Part shown: positions 31,608 to 42,479 of the stretch, one piece after another
Position numbering within the stretch: position 1 is the first letter of the stretch
Layout of the letters: each line of letters starts with the position of its first letter
Assembly (NCBI GenBank): GCA_934045075.1
Contig: OW203748.1
Coordinates: forward strand, 10,184,794-10,248,793
From: Yponomeuta sedellus
Lineage: Eukaryota > Arthropoda > Insecta > Lepidoptera > Yponomeutidae
Reading direction: 5' to 3'
DNA: 64,000 nucleotides
Notes under the pieces: model-generated
The model's database searches: none
Told to the model about the DNA's origin: nothing
The model's input: the letters and a program-made list of their open reading frames with translations, nothing else
Program-made: the position numbers and the translations under genes

Positions 31608-32800
31608 TAGTATTTTCTAAGGTTAACACGAGCACTAGACATAATAAAAACTGTATTTACGTGCCCTGCGAGCTGCACCCGTCCCACCAAGGTTCTATAA
31701 GCGATATGTCGATGATACTTTTGCTATATTACCTACTAGCGGAATGGCGGCTTTCATAGACCACCTTAATTCCATAAACAATAAGATCCAGTTTACAATG
31801 GAGTTAGAAGCAGATTGTTCTTTAGCTTTCTTAGATGTTTTAGTCATCAGGAATCCAAATGGAACTTTAGGACATACCTACAGTTTATAGGAAAAAGACC
31901 CACACTGATAGGTACCTAAACGGTGAATCTCACCATCACCCGTGTCAGTTGTCTACCGAAGTTGGGAAATCTCTGTTACAGAGGGCTCACCGAATCTGCG
32001 ACAAACATCGTTTAAACAAGCTGCAAGTTCCGCGTGTCCGTCGCGGGTGTCAAACCAGACACAGTCGAGCGATTTCCAGTCTACCTGCCCTTCGTGACAG
32101 GAGTGACTGACTAAATTGTTAGTATTTTGAAACGCGCTTCAATCAAAACCATCTACAAGCCGCCAAGAAAAATACACCAATTCATGCGAAGTGTCAAGCA
32201 CAGGATTCCCATACAAGAGGCAGGAGTATTCAAGCTTGACTGTGAATGTGCTTCCTCGTACATTGGTCAAACTAAGCGTACCATAGCTGAACGGGTAAAG
32301 GAACATAATATCGTGGACGTGAAACAAAAGCGCTCAGGTAGATCTGCAGTCAGTGAACGTATACTCAGCGATACCAACCACTTCACTCATTTAGAGAAAG
32401 TTCAAATTCTAGCCCGAGAGGACCGTTTCTTCCCTAGAATTCCCTAGAAAAACATTCGTACAGCATGGGAACCAGTGCTTAAGTGCATGAGACACCCTTG
32501 CTAAAGGTGTGACTGTAGAGTTAATTTTAATAACTAATAAACAATATTTTTGAGTTCATGTAAAATAATTGGTTTATAGGTTTCATTTCAATTACTAATA
32601 ATCAATATTTCTGGCTTTATATAAAATAATAATTGGTTTGCCTATTTTGGAACGTAACTTCATAATTTTATTTTGTAATGTTTGCCGAGGATATTAAACT
32701 AACAGTTAATGCTTTCAAAAAGGCGCCTGTCACCTAAGTCTTCCGGGACCACGGTACTAAAGTGCCGAAACGTCGGAAAATTAAACGAGTAAAATTAAAT
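31608..32800 (+). pseudogene. Degenerate Penelope-like element (RT C-terminal part, GIY-YIG endonuclease, 3' UTR)
   Basis: From about 31660 the plus frame gives KRYVDDTFAILPTSG, containing the YxDD reverse-transcriptase motif, then IQFTMELEADCSLAFLDVLV, typical of PLE RT. A frameshift near 31880 moves the frame to TVYRKKTHTDRYLNGESHHH. After stops near 32110, ORF 32127-32447 holds GVFKLDCECASSYIGQTKRT followed by IAERVKEH, matching a GIY-YIG-type nuclease of Penelope elements (the GIY position is degenerate). The 3' UTR follows to about 32800. An antisense element end (31608-31650) precedes it, as is usual in PLEs. Not functional. Confidence 0.75.
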
Positions 32801-32899
32801 ATCCGTGCAAATAATTATTAGACATTCTTCTATGTGGATACATAATTTAAAGAAAACTGCACCCTTCATGAAAATTATACTTTATAATTTTTTTTGTTG

Positions 32900-33172
32900 C
32901 TGTGTGGTGTCGGCCTAGAGAATAGCACCAACCCAAATTCTTCCCGCGGATGTCGTAAAAGGGCCTACAAAGACTAAGGCACACAAACCGGGGGGTGGGC
33001 AGCAGCGCCCCCTGCAGTACAATTCCACCAAACTGCGATCCCCAACCCGCATGCCCAGCGTGCGGATTATGTTCATTACCCCCCAATGATGGCTCAACTT
33101 TGCGCTATGGCGCTCATTAGGGAGAGCTATGTTTTGCAGTGGACTAATATAGCCTGAAGAAGAAGAGAAGAA
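32900..33172 (+). mobile_element. RTE/BovB-like LINE 3' end
   Basis: AATAGCACCAACCCAAATTC...CAACCCGCATGCCCAGCGTG...GCAGTGGACTAATATAGCCT then GAAGAAGAAG. Ends of this kind follow the ORF tail seen at 50868-51190. Confidence 0.7.
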
Positions 33173-33339
33173 GAATGCCTGTACTAGGTGACACCGCACT
33201 TTTGTATCCACAAGAAGAATTGAGGGTCAGATTTTGAATTGGGAATTTCGCTAAGAAAATGCTCAACTGTAGTGAACAGACAGCGTCTTCGAATTTCTCA
33301 GCAGAGAACTTGACAGAACTTTACTTAAGTATTAATACA

Positions 33340-33532
33340 GTCTTTTCTAAGGTTAACACGAGCAGTAGACATAATTAAAACTGTTTTTATACGGATTTAT
33401 GCTCGTTTATTACATTTTTACAATTTTCCAACGTTTCGGCACTTTTTCAGGTGCCGTGGTCCCGGATGACGAACGAACATAAACATAAACGAGCATAAAT
33501 CCGTATAAAAACAGTTTTAATTATATTAATAC
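33340..33532. mobile_element. PLE terminal palindrome
   Basis: TTTCTAAGGTTAACACGAGC...TTTATACGGATTTATGCTCG...CCAACGTTTCGGCACTTTTT, then after GTGGTCCCGGATGAC the inverse CGAGCATAAATCCGTATAAA. Confidence 0.65.
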
Positions 33533-33544
33533 AGTCGATGTAAA

Positions 33545-33730
33545 CGCTGTAGCAACACACATGCTACAGCGTAGCAAAAGATATGCCATAGCGCAGCGAA
33601 ACATATGCTACAGCGTTGCAAAACACATACTTCAGCGTACCAAAACACAATGCTAGAGCGTAGCAAATCCCAATGCTTCCGCGTAATAAAGCACTATAGT
33701 GTAGCAAAACTCATGCTACAGCGTAGGAAA
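33545..33730. repeat. 22-bp minisatellite, first block
   Basis: Degenerate units of AGCAAAACACATGCTACAGC plus GT. Interrupted at 33731 by a MITE. Confidence 0.8.
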
Positions 33731-33896
33731 TAGTAGATTGTTAACCGAGGGTGGAAAGAATCAATTCCCGAGGTATTTAGACGTCCGAGCGCAGCGACTA
33801 AAGCCGGACTCGACTAGAGACCTACTCGGACTAAAGCCGCCCGGCTTTAGTCCGAGTAGGAATTGATTCTTTTGCCCGTGTTAAACACTCTACTTT
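33731..33896. mobile_element. MITE within the 22-bp minisatellite
   Basis: TIRs GTAGATTGTTAACCGAGGGT...AGAATCAATTCC and the inverse ending AACACTCTACTTTT. The centre 33822-33862 is a palindrome (CCTACTCGGACTAAAGCCG and its complement). Confidence 0.7.
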
Positions 33897-34196
33897 TCAT
33901 TTCGAATATGAGGAATAGAGCAAAATATGCGGCTTATTCCGCTCAAAGAAGTTAGTTTGCGTTAAGTTCACAGTGGCTGTTGAGAAACTCACATGGCCGC
34001 AACATTTTTTTTGATAGGTTTTTTTACATGAAACTCTTCACAGCTGACAGTAGTTCTATTTTTAAAGTTCATTCCGGCCCTTAGGTGGGAAGTAATTTGA
34101 ATGAGTTTTTCCCTCTCTAGGGAGGGAAGCAGCATTTTCCACCCAATAGTCAGATCAAAATAACACTACTTTTCTATAAAAAATGAAAACACAATG

Positions 34197-34655
34197 TACA
34201 GCGTAGCAAAACACATGCTACAGCTTAGCAAAATACATGATAGAACGTTGCAAAGCACATGTTACAGCGTTACAAAACACATGCCACAGCGTAGCAAAAC
34301 ACATGCAACAGCGTAGCAAAACACATGATAGAGCGTTGCAAAGGACATGTTACAGCATAACAAAACACATGCTACAGAATAGTAAAACACATGCCACAGC
34401 GCAGCAAAACACATGCTACAGCGTAGCAAATACATACTACAGCGTAACAAAACACATGCCACAGCGTTGCAAAACACATGCTACAGAGTAGCAAATACAT
34501 ACTACAGCGTAACAAAACGCATGCCACAGCATAGGAAAACACTAGATACGGCTAAGCAAATATATACTTGCTCTTTACGAAATATATACGCTACAGCGTA
34601 GCAAAACACATGCTACAGCGTTCCAAAACATATTCTGCATCGTAGCATGTGTTTC
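34197..34655. repeat. 22-bp minisatellite, second block
   Basis: AGCAAAAC starts at 34205 and 34227 give a 22-bp period, about 20 units. Since 22 is not a multiple of 3, all frames cycle, which explains the repeat-like ORFs on both strands. Confidence 0.88.
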
Positions 34656-34751
34656 GCTACCATTCTTAAGGAAGCACCGCCGTGCTTGCGTGTGTTTTTC
34701 GTGTTCGATGTGCGTTCATAGGTGTCCGTGGGCGATGTCTCTTACTTATAA

Positions 34752-35519
34752 TAGGGGTTAAAGTATGAAATTGCCGTTTTATTGCAATAGGTTCTTTGAA
34801 TTGACATAGAATCTTCATGGTTTGAGGTTTTCGAATGAAACTTTTTTCAAATGGTTTCTATGATGTTCTTTTTTTGAAAAATGTGAAACATTTGAATATT
34901 GACTTTCAATTGTTTTTGTTATTCAATTTAGACAAGAAAGATGGATAAGTACTGCGAAAATTCGAGTGATTTTTGAATAAGAGTTCCGACGCGGAACTAA
35001 CGCGGCAGAAACAGCCCGCAATATCAATGCTGCGTTTGGAGAGGGGTCTACTAATGAACGCACCGTGCGATTTTGGTTAAACGCTTTCGTGATGGAAATT
35101 TCGACTTAAAGAACGAGCCACGAGGAAGACCGCCCACACAGGTGAATAACGATGAATTAAGAGAGATAGTGGAAGCCGATCCTAGTCAAACTACCCAGGA
35201 ATTAGCGGCATAGTTTAACGGCATTAGTAGACCCCTCTCCAAACGCAGCATTGATATTGCGGGCTGTTTCTGCCGCGTTAGTTCCGCGTCGGAACTCTTA
35301 TCCAAAAATCACTCGAATTTTCGCAGTATCCATCTTTCTTGTCTACATTGAATAACAAAAACAATTGAAAGTCGATATTCAAATGTTTCACATTTTTTAA
35401 AAAAAGAACATAGAAACCATTTGAAAAAAGTTTCATTCGAAAACCTCAAACTATGAAGATTCTATGTCAATTCAAAGAACCTATTGCAATAAAACGGCAA
35501 TTTCATACTTTAACCCCTA
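34752..35519. mobile_element. Mariner-family fold-back element
   Basis: Arms 34752-35056 and 35222-35519 are near-perfect inverse copies of about 300 bp. Left arm and spacer carry a decayed mariner transposase N-terminus starting MDKYCEN at 34941; the 166-bp spacer reads RFRDGNFDLKNEPRGRPPTQ then VNNDELREIVEADPSQTTQE, with in-frame stops. The end motif is TAGGGGTTAAAG. A clean TA duplication is not evident. Confidence 0.8.
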
Positions 35520-35524
35520 ACTTA

Positions 35525-36360
35525 AAAAAAAAACTTACAATTTGTTCCCAAATACAAACTCGGATTAGGGTGTCTCGGGGATTGCGCGTTTTGATACAAT
35601 CCTATTTTCATAGGGACATTTATAGAGAACACTTTAAGGTAAAACAAAATAAGGCCTTATTATCACTCAGAGGGATCTCTTCCACTCAACATTTGAGTGA
35701 GTGGATCCAAAATATTATAACAGTAAAACAGGTGCAAATAAACTCACCTTATAAACAGACTATGTTGCAACCAAATCACGCAGAACACAACGCAGGTATA
35801 TTCTAATAACGCAAAATGACAACTGCACAACTGCCGTATCAATTCAATCAAATAATTTCAGTGTCAATTAAATGAACAATCACAATACTCAGACGGGTAT
35901 TTTAATAAAATTGATATGCCCTAATTTCACCAATTTACCATTGCCTTGATAAGGTGTATAGAAAATACGTCACAGTAGGAAAACGCGGTAGAAAATAGAG
36001 AGGATTATTCGAAAACTCGAGTACATAAAATAGATTTCAATATTTTTTTTGGATACAAAATGCTGGCCACCGACACAGTGTGTGTGACTGACTGCGACTG
36101 ATAGAAAAAAAAAACATTTGTTTCTCACGCAACTGGGGCGGACGTTCGACACTTTATAGTACTCACTTTGACTCCAGTAATAAATTCAGTCCAAAGGCTG
36201 TTTAAAAAAATATTAAGATTTCAGATAAAATTCTCGGTTAAATTATTCAAAACCTACTACTTTTAATGAGTATAAAACTGCAAGAAATACATTAACATTT
36301 GATGTTGTTTAGCAAAGAAGATTGTTTTTCGAAATCATGGCAGTGTAAAACACTTATTGA
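35525..36360. other. Stretch with no supported gene
   Basis: An ORF at 35453-35806 overlaps the fold-back arm and has no coding features. Nothing else recognised. Confidence 0.4.
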
Positions 36361-36418
36361 CTCCCTCAGTCGTAGTTGCGCGCGCAGTTTGTTTATAATC
36401 CATTTAACTTCGATTCCG

Positions 36419-36475
36419 ATGCACATCGACTCAAGGGACGACACACAGAAATATACTCTGGGAGTAGGAGATAAG
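36419..36475 (+). CDS. Candidate first coding exon of an unknown plus-strand gene (19 codons)
   Basis: ATG at 36419 followed by MHIDSRDDTQKYTLGVGDK and a strong donor GATAAG|GTATGT, phase 0. Upstream, CCCTCAGTCGTAG near 36363 has the TCAGT initiator seen in insect promoters and the 5' sequence is GC-richer than its surroundings. No downstream exon was found, and the frame is open upstream too. The peptide is not recognised. Confidence 0.35.
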
Positions 36476-36772
36476 GTATGTTTTCGGTTTTCGTTGGTTT
36501 TTGAACCTTAGCGGTTGCTTCCATTATGAGTTTACTTTCAAGGATCGGAAAGTTTAGTTTACTTCGTCGTTTTCCCAGTTTCACCGCTCATGAACCATCA
36601 CCATTTTGCATCTGTCTAGACTCGATCAATACGCTGCAAATGGTTGTAATGCATTCTAAATAAGCTTAGCTAGTGTGACCTAATAATCATAACTCCAGCT
36701 AACTAGGTCAGTTCTATTTTTATGATTGAAACAACGCCCTTTATTCAGAGTTGGATAGAAATCTTTGCTTTA

Positions 36773-37024
36773 CAGTCTATTTATTCTTACTTGTCCAATT
36801 TAGTAAACCAGATTCTACCCTTAAACTTTGACTTTTTAGTCCAAAACTGCCATATTTCCATAAATGAAGTAACCTGGAACACTCTTTTAGATTACACGCT
36901 GCCAATTTTACAAACATAGTTCATGATAATTCATGAATTTGCGAGAAAATGTATAGGCATCTAATCTCAATTTTAAGGTTAGAATCTTGTTTACTAAATT
37001 GGACAAGTAAGAATAAATAAACTG
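36773..37024. mobile_element. Mariner-type MITE (family M), intact
   Basis: CAGTCTATTTATTCTTACTT...TTAGTAAACCAGATTCTA and the inverse ending AATAAATAAACTG, flanked by TA at 36771-36772 and 37025-37026. 252 bp, TIRs of about 46 bp. Other copies: 59146-59427, 62155-62429 and 30594-30870. Confidence 0.85.
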
Positions 37025-37236
37025 TATACACAATTGATTTAAAAACTAATTTAGTATGTACCTACCTTTTTTGGAGCCTATAAACGTCCCAGTAAAGGGC
37101 ACAAGGGAATAAGTATGGGCTTAATTACCACGCGAGCCCGCCGCGGATTGGCAATTTCAAGCGCTGAGGTTAAACACCTCAGTATGTACCTATCTGTTTA
37201 CTATTGTTGAAATAATTTAAAGCAAACTCGAATTCA

Positions 37237-37430
37237 ATGGACTCGGATGCGAGAGCCCCAGGTTCGATCCCCAGTGCGGGCATGAACCAATGACTTTGTT
37301 TTCTAAGTTATGTACATTTGTGTACAAATAACCCAGCGCTGGGCACGCATGGTAACTAAGCCCACACTCTGTCTCTGAGATAAGGCCTGAGCCCTGCAGT
37401 GGGCCATTTATAGACTATACATTGGGACCC
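37237..37430 (+). mobile_element. SINE S fragment with 3' domain
   Basis: GGATGCGAGAGCCCCAGGTT, CGATCCCCAGTGCGGGCATG, then CAGCGCTGGGCACGCATGGT and GAGCCCTGCAGTGGGCCATT. The A-box part is missing. Confidence 0.65.
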
Positions 37431-37436
37431 TTGTCG

Positions 37437-37492
37437 ACTGCATAAAAAAGGCGAACTCGATGCTGACAGCTTTATCTTCCAGTGATCTTAGG
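37437..37492 (-). mobile_element. LINE 3' end fragment
   Basis: On the minus strand CACTGGAAGATAAAGCTGTC then AGCATCGAGTTCGCC, a widespread LINE tail. Confidence 0.5.
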
Positions 37493-37604
37493 TATTGCTA
37501 GATAATACTGATATCTTTGTCATAAGATGTATACTTAAAATATCTACTACTCCTTCAATTCGGGGTAAAGTAATATATTGTATTTCATAAATAAATGTAG
37601 GTAT

Positions 37605-37860
37605 ATCATTCCGATGTAAAACCTGACTGCAAAGTAGGTACTCGGGCCTGTAAGTGATGCAAATTACTGCAGCCAGATGTCGCTGCCTGTACGTAATACA
37701 GATAATATTGTAGAGGTTCGAAATTTCACTGATGCCGGTGAGTCGCCCCCATTAGCTCAGTTGGAATGAGTTCTGGCACGGATAGCCAGCACGAGGTCGC
37801 GGGTTCCCGGCATGGGTGGAATTTTTAGCCTCTAAGTAGGTTTTTAAATAAATGTATTAT
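37605..37860 (+). mobile_element. Family T element, full form
   Basis: Same order as 22401-22712, with an altered T arm (GAGGTCGCGGGTTCCCGGCA). Confidence 0.7.
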
Positions 37861-37884
37861 AAATAAAAAAATATAAAATTCAGC

Positions 37885-38480
37885 AAACAAATTTAGCGCC
37901 ACCTAGGAATAAAAATCGTGTCTTGCTTTATTATACGTTTTTATCTAAAAACTAATTAAATACGAAAAACAGTGACAACTATTCTTACAACCTACAGTCT
38001 TGAACCTAGAATCAACAATCTAGGACTTTAATCACCTTCCGCCAAAAACGCCCGTTTTTAGCCTAGTATATTGCTCCTAGGCTCGAAACTGTAGGCTCTA
38101 GAACTTTTATCACCTTCCGACAAAAACGCCCGTTTTTAGCGGAAACCCATTAAAGTTATCCGGAAATATTAAACCTAGTATATTGATCCTAGGTTCGAAA
38201 CTGTAGGCTCTAGAACTTTTATCACCTTCCGCCAAAAACGCCCGTTTTTAGCGGAAACCCATTAAAGTTATCCGGAAATATTAAACCTAGTATATTTATC
38301 CTAGGTTCTAAACTGTAGGCTCTAAAAATAGTTGTTAAGTACAGTTTTTAAGATTTCTCATGTTCAATTTTAGATAAAAACGTATTATAAGACAAGTTAT
38401 GATTTTTTCCATTGGTGGCGCAAGTTATCACTCTGAATCACTACCGGAGATAATTGAAGTTCTAATATTTGATCCTAGGT
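37885..38480. mobile_element. Family G element with 112-bp internal repeat
   Basis: Edges AGCGCCACCTAGGAATAAAA and TTTTCCATTGGTGGCGCAAG are inverted family G ends. Inside, a 112-bp unit (CACCTTCC at 38111 and 38223) is repeated with CCGTTTTTAGCGGAAACCCA and TAGGTTCGAAACTGTAGGC. A third partial unit is at 38031. Confidence 0.6.
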
Positions 38481-38504
38481 TCTAAAAATAGTTGTTAGGA
38501 TAGT

Positions 38505-38885
38505 ATTTTCTAAGGTTAACACGAGTACTAGACATAACTGAAACGGTTTTAATACGGATTTCACTCGTTTATTATATTTTAAAAAAAATCCGACTTTTCG
38601 GCACTTTTACAGGTGCCGTGGTCTCCCATGACTGAGGTGATAGGCGTCTTTTTGAAAGCATTAACTGTTAGTTTACTAGCCTCGGCAAAAATTACAAAAG
38701 TTAATTATGAAGTTACGTTCCAAAATAGGTAAATCAATATTGTTGCCTTTATATAAATAATCGATTTACCTATTTTGGAACGTAACTTCATAATTAAGTT
38801 TTGTAATTTTCGCCGAAACGTCGGAAAATTGTAAAAATATAATAAACGAGTGAAATCCGTATTAAAACTGTTTCAATTATAGTTT
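38505..38885. mobile_element. PLE terminal palindrome, long
   Basis: Left antisense end (TTTTCTAAGGTTAACACGAG) through AAATTACAAAAGTTAATTAT, then the sense end from ACCTATTTTGGAACGTAACT to GAGTGAAATCCGTATTAAAA. Divergent from the 33340 copy. Confidence 0.6.
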
Positions 38886-39084
38886 AGATTTTGGGGATGT
38901 GTTACCCTCCCGGCCCTAGAGTCTAATACTTACATCGTTTTTCAATAGAATTAGATAATCACGAAAATGGTTCTTATTTTCCTCAGTTTAGTTTAGGTTA
39001 AGTAAGTAATGTAAATACTAGAAATAAACATAAACTTTTGATCCCAAGATTTAGGCTGGCAAAGGTCCTTCCATCACATCCTTC

Positions 39085-39440
39085 ATGGGGCATTGTATAC
39101 GCTTCTACAATAAAATCCCTGAAGATATATTAAGTTTGACTGAAGCGCGGTTCAAAAAATGTGTAAAGACCCTACACTTTGTGCCAAAACAGCTACTATA
39201 ATATTAAGGATTATTTAGATGACAATGATGTCTGTAATTCAAGCATTTAAAATTCACGTTTTGTAGAATCTGTGTAAATTCTGTTAATTAAGGAATTTGA
39301 AAAGACTAACAATGGAGTTTTTTTTTGTCCATTTTTTCTCCAAAATGATCCAGATTTTGAAATGGACACCTAGTTTGACTTGTAACGTTCATTAAGCCGC
39401 AGTATCTGCGCCACTTTGAATAAAACCTTTTCATTTCATT
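39085..39440 (+). pseudogene. 5'-truncated LINE: RT C-terminal tail and 3' UTR
   Basis: Plus frame RFYNKIPEDILSLTEARFKK then CVKTLHFVPKQLL and a stop, matching the end of Jockey/CR1-like ORF2 proteins (NKIPxxxxxLxxxxFKKxVK). The 3' UTR ends GAATAAAACCTTTTCATTTC. Two minus copies of the tail lie at 2622-2925 and 3175-3462. Confidence 0.65.
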
Positions 39441-39510
39441 TCATAACTAAATGAATAAAAAAAATACTGACTAGGTACACGACAAAATCTCTTAGGTATC
39501 ATGGCCCTTA

Positions 39511-40128
39511 GGGCCGTTTTCTCCACAGAGCCAAATCTAGATTACGGCAAACTAAATCCGGTTTTGAACTCCTAATCGAGATTACAATAACAAATTGGAT
39601 TTCTCCTACATCGTAAACCAAAGTTTAAACTGAAGTCTCTGAACGGCCGATATTCGACGATTAGCTTCTTAAACCAGATTAACAGTCAGACAAATGTCAG
39701 ATATCAGCTGCCAAAAGACGTCAAAGGTTTTACTTTACCAAATATTGTTTTCACTATTGTTGAATGTTGGATCCCTTTTTCGTTTTAACATCATCTTTTA
39801 AGACTTTTATGAGAGCCGTTCAAAATTTATTTCGCGCAAAACAAACCGCGCCAGAAACAAAATTCAAAATTGCCGAAAAAGTTTATGAAATTACACAGAA
39901 TAACCGGAAATATCGCAGAATTCTCGACATTTTAGACAGCTGCGTTTCAAAATAAACCCTCAAATCTTAGCGTTTTTTGTCTAATCTGTAACTAGAACTA
40001 GATTTCGTGAACTAGATCAAAAAGTTACGGGAGAAATCGGATGGTCATAAATCCATTTTTTTAACTTCGTTCAAGCATGATCCGGATTATGAAATCCAGT
40101 TTTGCGCAGCAAATGGAGAAAACGGCCC
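39511..40128. mobile_element. PIF/Harbinger-like element, 618 bp
   Basis: TIRs GGGCCGTTTTCTCCA / TGGAGAAAACGGCCC, TTA at 39508-39510 and 40129-40131. A 3-bp TTA TSD with GGGCC ends fits PIF/Harbinger. Subterminal ATTACGG / CCGGATTATG motifs are inverted. Insertion was into repeat E (resumes at 40131). Confidence 0.75.
39764..39955 (+). CDS. Small ORF inside the Harbinger-like element (63 aa)
   Basis: ATKFKIAEKV-type basic region: starts MLDPFFVLTSSFKTFMRAVQ, later KFKIAEKVYEITQNNRKYRR then ILDILDSCVSK. Charged and helical, unlike the junk frames around, but too short to assign. It may be a deleted second Harbinger protein or chance. Confidence 0.25.
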   Translation: MLDPFFVLTSSFKTFMRAVQNLFRAKQTAPETKFKIAEKVYEITQNNRKYRRILDILDSCVSK

Positions 40129-40130
40129 TT

Positions 40131-40395
40131 AGTTTTTCAATAGAATGATACAAGCACGGCAATGGTTGTTATTTGCCTCAATTTGGTAGTCTACAAATCA
40201 ATAGCAGTACAGTTTCTTCCAAGGGCATAGCCGACGCAAATTAAATAGGCATCTCTCGCTAAGAAGATCGAATCGGGCGAGGCACCGTTAAATGGCACGT
40301 GTTATATCATTGCAACGCTATTGGTTACCAGACTACCGGTAGTGTGAATGCAAAGGCCATTACCGGGCTAATATCACGCTATTGAGTAAATATTT
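40131..40395. repeat. Repeat E, copy 2
   Basis: Continues from the TTA site; matches 4845-5120. Confidence 0.6.
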
Positions 40396-40431
40396 GCTAA
40401 CGAAATTTAACTTACAGTTAACTCTAAAGCC

Positions 40432-40632
40432 TAACCTTCCTGCGATGCAGGAAGAGACCCGTGCCCCAGCAGTGGGGACATACAACGTATCGTAACCCTA
40501 AAGCGATCCCCGACCCGCATGCCCAGCGTGGGGATTATGGGCACTATCCGCCAATGATGGCACAACCTTGTGCTATGGCGCTTATTAGGGGTGGGCTGTG
40601 TCCAGCAGTGGACTAATATAGCCTGAAGAAGA
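40432..40632 (+). mobile_element. Family L tail joined to an RTE-type 3' end
   Basis: CCTTCCTGCGATGCAGGAAG...GTGGGGACATACAACG, then GCGATCCCCGACCCGCATGC...GTGGACTAATATAGCCTGAA. Two 3' ends in series, same orientation. Confidence 0.65.
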
Positions 40633-40872
40633 ACTATAAAGCAGGAAAGACCATTTTAAAATAAAATAAAACACTGTGCTAAAGGTTCTGCAGTTGCTTT
40701 TTTATGTTTATTTCATAGTAATGCAATTAGTTTAAATACAATCTTAGTGTATGTATCATAATGCTCATTTCATTCACGTTCACAACGCAAGTGGAAACCG
40801 ACATGTTATTTTAGTGCGTTTCCCTAAACATTTTTCACCCAGCCTGAAAATATATTTAGGGATTGCATTAAT

Positions 40873-41117
40873 AACGAGCCGTGTCCAGCACAGATTCACA
40901 AAGCGCTTCAATGCTTCATAGATGCGCTTATACCTACGCGTGCGCATACAAAAACAGGGACACGTCTGTCAAATTTCGCTCAGCGCAGATTAATTTTGAC
41001 AGCCGTATTCCGGGTTACTCTATGTATTCCGGTTCTTCTATGGCGACGCCTGTAATTCTATGGCGACGCCTGTAATCCATGAATTGACTTGTGAACTTGT
41101 GCTGAAAACGACTCATT
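40873..41117. mobile_element. MITE K copy
   Basis: Ends AACGAGCCGTGTCCAGCACA and GTGCTGAAAACGACTCATT. It has a short internal tandem repeat of TTCTATGGCGACGCCTGTAA. Confidence 0.7.
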
Positions 41118-42400
41118 GGGTACAATTATTAACATAGCAAAGTGATTGGATAAATTTGAATAAATTCAAATGAAATACCTACTGTCTTACCTACGTTATA
41201 AAAACACGATCTCTAGAACATTCCACAGAAGCAGTTTGAATAATCTGTGATTACGTCGTTTCTTTTACCGCAGACAATTTGAGCTAGACTTTTTTTAAGT
41301 GTCTTGTTTTTTTTTAAATAACACTGGTTAGTTATAAATCGATTACAGTAATTCTAACTAGGTTGACGACAAACCTATTTATTGTTATTAATTTGTTTTT
41401 ACTACGTATTGTCAGTTTAAAATTTAGTTTGTGTTTTCGGTGACTTCTAGTTCGGTGTAATGCCAATGTCTAGTGGTGATTAAGTTGCTATAGGTACATT
41501 TACAGATCTTAAAGTTTTATTATCATAAAAAAGTATTTATGAAAAAGAAATGTGAGGGCGTATTTGCGATGCTTATTTTACTATCATGAGGCAACTGACC
41601 AATCTTGTTACGAGTAATATTTTACTCCTAGCGCCATCTAGTGTCCATAAACAAAACTAAAACCCGGACACCTTCCAAATAGGAACAGAGAACAGGAACG
41701 AGTCGGCAATGTTGTTATTGTTATTTTAAAAATTATTTCATGATCGCTACCATGTTGTAACTGCATTTGTATATCTTTTTTATTCGTTATTGCTCCATGA
41801 TCAGCGAGAAAGAATGATAAAATTAATAAACGATAAAAATGGTGTTGCTTTGGCTGTACATTGTTTACTGACTGTCGACTTAAGTTTTATAAACAGGGCC
41901 CATGTCAACATTAACATTTTTGTTAAAAAACGTCGTTAGTCTGACTGGTTAGGAACCAATGTTTTGATCCGCGGTCGATTGTTCGTAGGTACCTATCACC
42001 ATAATATAGATGTTTTTAATATTTTTCGATGTTTTAACATCGTTTGTCTTTGATGTAAGTAATTTGAATTGAAAACATTGAATAAAACACCGCAGGGAAC
42101 AGAAATTGCGAAGGAAAACTTGAGTTCCTCAGGTGTTCTCTTCGCAGTGCATGAAGCTAGGCTTAGCATTAAAATAATCTTAGGTAGAAAAAATAACGTA
42201 ACCACAAACAAAACACCAGCGCTTAAAAAATACCATGAATACAATTTAATTAAAAGGCTGAAACTATAGCAAAGATCGGGCCCAGTGTTGAGAAGGCTTT
42301 TAGCTAAATACACAAGTAGGATTTCAGCTTTAGATGAAGATTTTCCATTTAAATCGTGGCTAGATTCTTCCAGGGCCCCTCAAGCTCGCTGAGGGCCGGA
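41118..42400. other. AT-rich stretch, no supported gene
   Basis: An ORF at 42069-42269 ends KKYHEYNLIKRLKL and is not recognisable; no splice sites support it. Otherwise empty to my reading. Confidence 0.35.
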
Positions 42401-42479
42401 CTCTTATAGATGGCCGAGGTGTCAACCATTCGCTCCTGTCGTTTGCCGAATCTGAAGCAAAAGAAACAAAAGAACACTT

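Noticed and set aside
34237..34601. Repeat protein with HMxQxSK units
   Set aside because: Translation of the 22-bp minisatellite; similar frames on both strands.
42069..42269. 66-aa plus-strand ORF
   Set aside because: Lys/Asn/Leu composition as expected from AT-rich DNA; no splice signals or repeats of coding type.
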